Shown: positions 58,001-64,000 of the stretch, piece by piece
Layout of the letters: each line of letters opens with the position of its first letter
Position numbering within the stretch: the stretch's first letter is position 1
Source of the DNA: Rhizaria sp. SCN 62-66
Lineage: Eukaryota; Rhizaria, unplaced
Reading direction: 5' to 3'
Length of the DNA: 64,000 nt
Assembly: GCA_001724265.1 (NCBI GenBank)
Contig: MEDY01000083.1
Coordinates: 21,875-85,874 of the forward strand
Notes under the pieces: generated by a model
Told to the model about the DNA's origin: nothing
Seen by the model: only the letters and a program-made list of their open reading frames with translations
Database searches by the model: none
Made by a program: the position numbers and the translations under genes

Positions 58001-60725
58001 TCTCGCAGTTGACGGTCACAGCTGCGCCGCCACTGGCGCTCTTGCCCGCTTTCTGAGATTGCAGGTGCTGTTGCTGCTGGGTGAGCAAAGAGGGCAGCGG
58101 GGGAAAGAAGGACTCGGGGACGCCAAAGCGTGCCTTGGAATAGCGCCCTTCGTCATCATCCTTATTGACAGTCGAGTTATTTGCACTCGTGGTGCTTGTA
58201 CCCTCAGTCGCCGTCTTAGCATTCACGCTGCCGCTGTTTTTCTCAGCAGTAATGCGTGCGCGCAGCAGCGCAAGTGAGCGCGCCAGCTTGTCCTCGATGC
58301 GCGCCTGCTGCGCGGCGGTCACTGGCAGCGCGACGGCGGCTACCGCGGCCACGGCGGCGTCGCTCGTCGTCGCGGTCGCGCTTGCGGCCGCAGAGTGGGG
58401 CAGGTCGGTGCTGGAGCAAGCGCTGGCGGGGCCGCGAGCAGTTGCGGGCGCAGAAGGCTGCTGCTGCTGTTGCTGTGTCTTCTTGTTGTTAGGGTCAGCG
58501 CTTGCCTTTGCACTGGTGACAGTGCCTGCAGGGACACCACCACTAGCACGCTTACTAGCAGTTGCAGCAGCAGCAGAAGTAACGGAAGTGACAGCGGGTG
58601 CGGAATCAGACTTCTCGGTGTCGTCATTTGCAACGCTATGTTTTTCATCTTTCTCCGGCTGTTGCTGGTCCTGTGCCGCGCCATCAGTGCGCGTGACTTG
58701 GTTGATCACGGCGGCCAGATGCTCGCTCACGCGCGCAGCGTCGGCTTTGACGCTCTCCAGGTACTGCTCGAACGACGACTTCACCGCGGGGGTCGTGACG
58801 CGCGCAGAGGCGCTGACGCTGGGGACACTCACGACAATCTTCGACGGCCCACCCGCAGTCGCCGCAGCGGTGGCACCAGTACTGTTGACAGTATTCATGT
58901 TGCTTGTGTTGCCGTAGCTGCTGTTAGTGTTGTTGTTGTTGTTGACGATGTTGGTGTTGAGTTTGAGCATCGGACGCGCGTTGGCAGTCTGCGCAAGCCT
59001 CCTCACTGCACTGGCCGACAGCGCACCCACCGCTGAAGCGCCAGAGCTAGAGTCAGCGCCGGAACTTGAGCTAGAGCTTGAGTTAGAGCTTGGGCTAAAT
59101 GTAGCGGCCGCAGTAGAGCTTGTGAGAGCCGGTGTCGTTGCTGCGTTTGGTGGCGCAACGTACCGAATGGGTCCATTCCAGCGCCCCGCCGCGCTCGTCG
59201 CGGGGACGGTGCTGCCGTGGCTGCCCGCACCTGCAATGGCGCTGGTGCCGTTCGCGGTGTGATTGGCTTTCGCGGCAGAGTTCGCGCTGACCGGCTGCTG
59301 CCGCTGTTGCTGCTGCAAGTTGGGATTCGGGGGCCGGACAGAGACGAGCGCAATCGGGCCGTACGGCTTGCTGCTGGAAGCTAGTCCGCCTTGCTGCTTC
59401 TCGGAAGTCAGGCCGTCGTCTTCAGTACTCGTGAGGTACGCAGGAATCGCCGGCGACGTTTCGATCGCGGTGTCCAGCGCGTCGTATTTGGACAGCACAA
59501 CGGCCGACAGGCGAGCAAGCTCGGCCCGCGTCTCCTCCTCGGTCGCGTTCTCGGCGTCGGCGTCGTCTTTGGCGTTCGAGTCGCTGTGAACGTTGTCGAC
59601 GCGCTGCTTCAGGACGTTGAGCCGCCCCATCGCGGCCACGTAGCGGCGCATCGCCGCGTGCGCCGAGGCCGCCACGGCGCCGTGCGGATCCCGCAGCGCC
59701 TCGTGGAGCCGGTAGATGTGCGCCTGGTATTGGCTGCGCTCAGTTTCATCAGCACGTGCACTTGTACTCGCAGTCGCGCTCGCAGTGACAGCGGTGCCTG
59801 GCTGCTGCAAGGCGTTGCCGTTCACGAGTGCCGCAGTTGCGTTGGAGCTTGCTGCAGCAGTGTCCGACGCGGCGGCGGCAGGGGCGAGCAGAGACATGCC
59901 TAGCGCCCGGGTCTCGGCGTCAGCCCCAGACATGAACAGCCGGTTGTCCCCGCCGTTGCCGCTGCTGCTTTGGTTGTAATCACCACAGGGCAAGGCAACG
60001 GTGGGGTCGTTGAGCGCGTGCCTGAGCGCGCGCGAGCAGAGCGTGTTGGCGAGCACGACGCAGCCCAGCGCGCCGCGGTCCGAGGCAAGCAGCGGCAGCA
60101 GCAGCGAGACCGAGGCGTCGCTGACGGGGTTGTCGCTCAGGTCTAGCACGGCCAGTGCGCGCCCCCACCGCGCGCGCCCACCAGTGCCGCTGTCGCGGAC
60201 GAGCGTGGCGACGGCGGCGGCGGCGGGCTCGAGCGCGGGCGGCCGCAGACCGGCGGGCAGCAGGGTGGCGACGAGCGGGAACAGCGCGGCGTCGGTCAAG
60301 CCCAGCGAGGCCAGCCGCAACAGCTGCAGCGCGGGTGCGCGGGACAGCAGCGCCGCCAGCACGGGCGTCTGGGCGGCCGGCAACAGCCCGCCGCCGCCAT
60401 CGCGGCTGCCGCTGATAGAGTCAATGCTGCTGTTGCTGTTGTTGCTATAAGAGCTCTCGCTGTTGCTGTGACTCCTGCTGCTGGTGGGGATGCTTGTGTC
60501 AGTGAATGACCATTGATCGTCGTCAAAGCTCAGCGGCGCACGCGCAAACGCCGCGCCGCTGTTCCCGGCGCCGGCGCTGCTGCTGGAGTCACCGGCGCTG
60601 CCGCTGCCGATGCCGGCGAGAGCGGAGAGCAGCGGCGGCGCGGGCGAGACAACCGCGGCGGCGGAGCAGAGCGCCAGGAGCACCGAGAGCGGGGCCTGCG
60701 CGGCGGCACGCTCGGCGGGGTCCAT
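25047..60725 (-). CDS. Giant LRR/TPR/tandem class III cyclase protein, one exon, internal TAG
   Basis: One uninterrupted frame of about 11,892 codons (TAA at 25047) if the TAG at 52191-52193 is sense. Start is placed at the ATG at 60725 (context CCCCCATGG, protein MDPAERAAAQ). The frame is open to an ATG at 61070, but that stretch has weaker coding bias. Order by approximate residue: LRR 120-260; long Ala/Ser/Asn-rich regions with Lys/Ala repeats; poly-Gln then TAG (2,845); TPR-like helices 5,750-6,450; Rossmann-like domain 7,170-7,810; class III cyclase domain A 8,345-8,490; second TPR-like set 9,430-10,050; second Rossmann-like domain 10,060-10,640; cyclase domain B 11,300-11,540. TPR + Rossmann + cyclase is known to me from bacterial multidomain cyclases; here it is duplicated and diluted by low-complexity inserts. 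Probable role: a cyclic-nucleotide signalling enzyme or scaffold. No TM segment or signal peptide was recognised. Minus-strand GC-rich coding explains the many antisense open frames. Confidence 0.88.
26100..26820 (-). other. Cyclase domain B of the giant protein (metal-site half)
   Basis: Reads RFMLFSDVKNYSKLTEEVLP (first metal-binding Asp), an inserted Gly/Ser/Asn-rich loop, TWGDGLLCVF (second metal-binding Asp, canonical GD), then VRVGLHAGPVFTGFDPL and YYGRHVERAAMVEPVTTAG. In class III cyclases the last motif normally ends in N..A.R, giving the transition-state Asn and Arg. Here these positions are Glu and Met. So the domain should bind metals and substrate phosphates but cannot complete catalysis alone. 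Confidence 0.85.
29740..30540 (-). other. Second Rossmann-like domain of the giant protein
   Basis: Matches the first copy motif for motif: FRVVVFASHHVEIG (first strand), FTLLLTDADVLFAEAMMSRQ, LELHVCMLFDKEDLF, LHYITTERFRRSD and RRICQGLAILRTYDM. The strand-helix pattern with a 'GAD/DADvlFaEa' motif resembles nucleotide-binding Rossmann/SLOG-type folds that precede the cyclase in bacterial homologues. Ligand unknown. Confidence 0.6.
35250..35700 (-). other. Cyclase domain A of the giant protein (transition-state half)
   Basis: Reads VVRYFFFADVSNVDLLMERH (first Asp kept), YTENWGSGLYCVFDSVQG, where the second metal-binding Asp of the GD motif is Ser (AGC codon at about 35540), then VRLGLHAGPVFPGYNPVMGK and FGAHVCRAARIKAVTPAG, where the transition-state Arg is kept and Asn is Cys. 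It should not coordinate two metals alone but can supply the Arg to a partner domain. Confidence 0.85.
37300..39220 (-). other. First Rossmann-like domain of the giant protein, split by inserts
   Basis: Conserved pieces in order: GTVLVFCGHRADLPPP (about 39130-39215), then ~200 low-complexity residues, then RVAFCFLCSGADVLFAELML, TELHVFVPFDPKDFF, VVHYTTNERFLNDM and KGLAYLRASQLSCKC (about 38000-38460), another ~190-residue insert, then ESFILDWETAGHAVELIDI (about 37310-37380). In my recollection of bacterial homologues these pieces are contiguous within about 250 residues. Confidence 0.6.
45136..45207 (-). repeat. Thr-Glu/Thr-Asp dipeptide repeat in the giant gene
   Basis: Alternating ACN and GAG/GAC codons encode a TDTETETETETDTETNTD-type run, followed by Asp-Ser pairs. 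It is one of many low-complexity tracts in this gene. Codons are mixed, so it is not a pure hexanucleotide repeat. Confidence 0.8.
52191..52193 (-). other. In-frame TAG codon inside the giant gene
   Basis: On the minus strand TAG follows CAT CAG TCG and precedes CTG CCA AGC GCG ATC GCA ATG in the same frame. It joins an upstream open frame of about 2,840 codons to a downstream one of about 9,050 codons. No spacer, promoter-like AT-rich DNA or intron signal lies between them, and both sides have the same GC-rich, Ala/Ser/Asn-rich character. Inferred to be a sense codon. Confidence 0.85.
52221..52250 (-). repeat. Poly-Gln tract (10 codons) next to the TAG codon
   Basis: Ten glutamine codons, mixed CAG and CAA, lie about 28 bases upstream of the in-frame TAG in the giant gene. 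Mixed codons argue against recent slippage. Confidence 0.9.
59960..60370 (-). other. Leucine-rich-repeat segment near the N-terminus of the giant protein
   Basis: Reads ALQLLRLASLGLTDAALFPL, then ALAVLDLSDNPVSDASVSLL and GALGCVVLANTLCSRALRHA. The L..L.L....(L/V)(S/T)D.... pattern fits ribonuclease-inhibitor-type LRRs, two to four repeats. These usually bind proteins, so this may recruit a partner. Confidence 0.65.
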
Positions 60726-61365
60726 GGGGGACTCGAAGGCAGCGCGGCCGGGGGGGCTGCGGGGAGCTGCCGGAGGGCTGGCTGCCGGGCGGGCGAGAGC
60801 GCGGGAAGGAGGGAGGGAGGAAAAGAGGCGGATATGCACTGGGTGGAGGTGTGCTGGGACTCTGCACGGGGGAGAACAAGTAATAAAACAAGAAAATGAA
60901 GTCATGTGCAGGTCACAGTTTGGTGAGGAGAGCGGTATGGAGGACACAGAGAGGCAAAAGCGCGGGGAGGGCACGACTTGCCAGAGTAACTGTTCGTCCA
61001 CCGAAGCTCGCTGTTCGCTTGAATGGGGTGCAATAGGACATCCGTCAACAGAGACACGCATTCTTGTCATATGACAAATTACAGAAATCTACCGGTAGCT
61101 TAAATTATAATGCAACAGTGCTCGAATAGACATCACTATACATTCGAGACTGCTCCGCCACAGAGGGCGCGACTGCGAGCGGGGGCTTTCGAGAAATTGG
61201 GCTGAACGGGTGGGACTCTCGACATAATTCACGTTGATACGATACCGTCTGACCGTCATTAGCTTTATCAGGTTGCCAGTTCTAGGTTTTACGTGACGAA
61301 AAGTTTATATTATTTAATAATACTCCACTGCGCGCGCTCTGTCGTGTCTACTGGTTGCGTTCGAA
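60726..61365. promoter_or_regulatory. Divergent promoter region between the giant gene and PPP1R11
   Basis: On the minus strand the ~100 bases before the giant gene's ATG are strongly pyrimidine-rich (CCTCCCTCCCTCC-like, about 60800-60825), a possible initiator region. 61070-61365 is mixed, with a GC-rich patch at 61140-61215 containing TTTCGAGAAATTGGGC, similar to TCGCGAATTGGGC at 63914. Function is inferred from position only. Confidence 0.35.
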
Positions 61366-61970
61366 ATGTCTACGACGATGACGCGCACGGCCACCGCGGG
61401 GACGCCCGTGGCGGGCCAGACGACGCCTTCCTCGGCCACCACGACCATGACGCTCACCGCCACGACCGCCGCGCCCGCGTCCTCCTCGCTCGCCGGCCCC
61501 GCGCCGTCCCAGCAGCAGCCCTGCTGCGGCAGCGGCGACGGCAGTGCGAGTGACGACGAGGCCAACGCTGCTGCTGGTGCCGAGCCCGAGCGGCTGGTGC
61601 TGCGCCTGCACCGCACCGAGGCGCGGCTGCGGCGCCTGGAGAAGCAGCGCCAGAACGATCTGCGCGTTGAGTGGGACGAAAGCGTCGTCGACAACGAGCA
61701 CCTCAACCGCAAAAAGTCAAAGAGTACGTTCATAACACTTCTTTTTCTGCTGCATCATCTCACCAAACAAGATGTATCTTCATGAAGTCGCAACCTACAA
61801 CAAACATATTTATTATTCAACAAAAAATAGCTAATGTACACGTTTTCAAATGTTTTTGTTTTATCTTGATCTAATTTCAGAGTGCTGTATCTTCCACAAG
61901 AAGGTCGAGTTCGGCGAGAGCGAGGACGAGAGCGACTGGGAGAGCGTCAACCTCGGCCGTCCGCGCCGCG

Positions 61971-62001
<31 letters not shown>

Positions 62002-62269
62002 TGCTGCCACCGCCGAGGGGGGGCACGCGGTCGGGGTGGGAGGAGACGGCTGCTGCCCGCAGCACCCCGCGGCGTCTAAAGTCAAACCTCCGCCCAAGGG
62101 GGTGTACCCGCGCGGCGTCACTTTCGACGGCGACGGCGACGGCGACGATGATAAGGACGATGATAAGAATGGTGAGGGCGAGGAGGATGGCGCGGGCGCT
62201 TACGGGCACGCCCACGGTCACTCTCATGGTCACGGTCACGGTCACGGTGAGTGCGGCGGCCATGCTTGA
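61366..62269 (+). CDS. PPP1R11: Protein phosphatase 1 inhibitor-3 (PPP1R11/YPI1 family)
   Basis: Two exons, 61366-61723 and 61881-62269 (TGA), 248 aa. The family core is unmistakable: LRVEWDESVVDNEHLNRKKS followed across the intron by KKCCIFHKKVEFGESEDESD. The V.W (R/K-V-x-W/F-like) motif docks on the PP1 catalytic subunit, and the adjacent CC.xH segment is the second conserved block. The protein inhibits and helps assemble PP1 in the nucleus/cytosol. It is longer than the human (126 aa) or yeast (155 aa) forms because of an N-terminal Thr/Ala/Ser-rich extension, an Ala run, an Asp/Lys stretch and a C-terminal Gly-His tail (HAHGHSHGHGHGHG) likely to bind divalent metal. The intron starts GTACG. 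Confidence 0.92.
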
Positions 62270-62985
62270 AGCAGTGAAGTGAAAATCAAGTGAAAACGAC
62301 ACATTCAAGAGATTCATTGAGCCTGTAACAGATCATATGCTCTTATTCGATGTCATTATTGATGCATCGTTTAAATTGGGGTGTCGTGATAATCAATTTG
62401 TGCTGCCTTGCAAAGATGCAAAAAGTTCATTGTTTATGTGACATGTTGTAGCTTCTTAAAGGAAGGCCACCTTATCTACCTACTACTATCGAAACCAACT
62501 TGCGCTGACATTGTTGGCATGTTTATCTTTAAGGTCGTATCCATTTGACTCCAACGACAACAATAAGCTTGTCTTACTTAAAGTTCAAGCGCATAATATC
62601 GACAATGTTACGTCTGCGGACTTGGGGAGAACTCTCGTGTCCAAAGATCACATAAGAAAACACAGTGCACACGCATTGCTTTCACAATAGAAAAGGCTTG
62701 GATGACATACGTTTTGTTTGTATTACTTGGCACGAGTCAAAGAGCGCACACAATGAGTGCGTTAATATGAGGGAGAAGCTATGTAAGCAGAACACACGTG
62801 GACCTCTTGCAACACATGTGCTTAGAAAAGCGAGAATTGACGCATTGAGATCCGTCACAGTCCATATCCAAGCGCTCTGCCTCCTGATTAGTCTCAATCC
62901 TTGACAGACACTGATAGTGAGGTGGCAACACAATAAGCACTCCTAATCAATACTGTTGTGCTCGGGTTGCGTTGCTCAGCGGCGA
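62270..62985. other. Convergent intergenic DNA between PPP1R11 and BLOC1S2
   Basis: AT-rich DNA shared by the 3' ends of two facing genes. Open frames at 62665-62933 on both strands lack coding bias. Nothing was recognised. Confidence 0.5.
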
Positions 62986-63700
62986 TCAGCCGTAGAGGTT
63001 CTTGAACTGCTTCTCGAGCTCGACAGTGTACTCGTCAAGGCTCTGCATCACCTCCGTGAGGTTCAGCACCGTGTCGTGCAGCGCGTCGACCTTTGCGGCA
63101 GCAAGTGAAGCAAACAAAAGACAAAACAGGAGCGTTCAGGGTGTTAGTGCTCACATGTAAACATACAACTATGATACATAGATATACAGATAAATAAACA
63201 GTGTTATACCATGAAATTGGTTTAATTGGCAAATATATATGTCTGTTTTAACCGTGTTAAATAAAACTCGTACCTGCGCGAGGTAGGGCGCCATCTGCGC
63301 GCGGCGCGCGTGGACCGAGGCCGTGAGCTCGGCCAGCACAACCGTCTTCTTTGACATCTCCTCGTAGCGCGCCGCGGCGGCAACGTTGAGCTTCTCCAGG
63401 AGGACGTAGTCCTCGGCAGTGGCTGCGGGGGCGAGTTGCAGAGAGAACAAGTGAAGTCACAGTGAGCTTGAGGTCAGGAGGTGCAAGTCAAAAGCGGGAG
63501 TGCATAGAGGAGCAGAAGTGTTATGGCGTACCTTGGATCTCGCCGCTGACGTATTTGGTGATGCGGTCAATCATGTCGTAGGTCATCAGCTTCATCGGGT
63601 CCTGGATGAAGGCCGCAGTGGGCGCGGGGACCTTGCTTGCGACCTCGCCGGTCTTGAGGGGCAGCGACGCCGCTTCGGCGGGCGGGACAGGCGCGGACAT
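62986..63700 (-). CDS. BLOC1S2: BLOC-1 subunit 2 (BLOS2)
   Basis: Three exons (63700-63532, 63422-63274, 63090-62986, stop TGA) give 140 aa, the size of human BLOC1S2. After a short Pro/Ala-rich start the family signature follows: MIDRITKYVSGEIQATAEDY, LLEKLNVAAAARYEEM and VHARRAQMAPYLAQVDAL, and a coiled-coil end, VMQSLDEYTVELEKQFKNL. It is a helical subunit of BLOC-1 and BORC, which act in endosome/lysosome-related organelle biogenesis and lysosome positioning. Both introns start GTACG. Confirms a eukaryote with a developed endolysosomal system. Confidence 0.88.
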
Positions 63701-64000
63701 TCCGTTCTTTGCAAATTAAGACCCGGAACAAGTTAAACAAGAGCAACGGCAGTATTCGTCTTTGATTAAAAGACGCCTGGTTTATGTAAAGTGCTTCATA
63801 TCCCACTTCCCAGTGTTCGTCAGGTCAGGCTTGGTTCTTCGTGGAAGGCGTCGACGATTCTGTGTTCCGAAAAAATCTGGCATCTCTGCGATTGCTCGAG
63901 ATGACACGGGGGTCGCGAATTGGGCCGTTTGCTGTTATTGACGAAATCTTGATGGATATGTCGTAAAACTGGGTTTTAGTTCGTGCACAACATTTCAATT
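63701..64000. promoter_or_regulatory. Upstream region of BLOC1S2
   Basis: No gene was recognised to the window edge. TCGCGAA occurs at 63913-63919, within a patch resembling the one upstream of PPP1R11. It may serve BLOC1S2 or a gene beyond the window. Confidence 0.3.

Noticed and set aside
60726-61070. 115-codon upstream extension of the giant gene to the ATG at 61070
   Set aside because: Weaker coding bias, Cys/Phe/Pro-rich odd peptide and a better ATG context at 60725. Kept only as an alternative start.

Overview
Eukaryotic nuclear DNA, probably from a unicellular protist or early-branching lineage. Nine protein-coding genes and one tRNA gene can be supported. Exons are very GC-rich, while introns and intergenic DNA are AT-rich. 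Fifteen introns of about 150-290 bp can be placed. The proteins are rich in Ala, Ser, Asn, Gln, Gly and Asp runs. The species cannot be named from the sequence. COX10, a presequence-bearing aminotransferase and a PPR protein imply a respiring mitochondrion. No mobile element, CRISPR array or bacterial-type operon was seen.

Layout: class-III aminotransferase (+, 390-2745); a GC-rich coding-like relic (3380-3612); rhomboid protease (-, 3825-4748); NOP9-like PUF protein (-, 5652-9570, five exons); COX10 (+, 11327-13997); tRNA-Val(UAC) (+, 15079-15151); mitochondrial PPR protein (+, 16669-20220); two-RRM protein with a Gln/Gly-rich N-terminus (+, 20830-24788); one intronless giant gene (-, 25047-60725, about 11,900 codons); PP1 inhibitor-3/PPP1R11 (+, 61366-62269); BLOC1S2 (-, 62986-63700).

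Most notable observation: three genes (COX10, PPR, giant gene) each contain one TAG codon with coding sequence continuing in the same frame directly after it. None of the nine genes ends in TAG (five end in TAA, four in TGA). In COX10 and the PPR gene the TAG separates the mitochondrial presequence from the functional domain. The simplest reading is that UAG is a sense codon in this nucleus, a non-standard genetic code. A standard-code annotation would cut all three genes in two.

Second: the giant protein carries an N-terminal leucine-rich-repeat segment and two diverged copies of a bacterial-type module (TPR-like helices, Rossmann-like domain, class III nucleotide cyclase). The two cyclase domains are degenerate in complementary ways. 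The first lost a metal-binding Asp but keeps the transition-state Arg; the second keeps both Asp residues but lost the Arg. This is the division of labour of the C1/C2 halves of animal adenylyl cyclases, here inside one polypeptide.

Third: 14 of the 15 introns begin GTACG rather than the usual GTAAG/GTGAG. Several start codons also follow directly after a pyrimidine-rich tract ending in AG, which points to 5'-UTR introns or trans-splicing.
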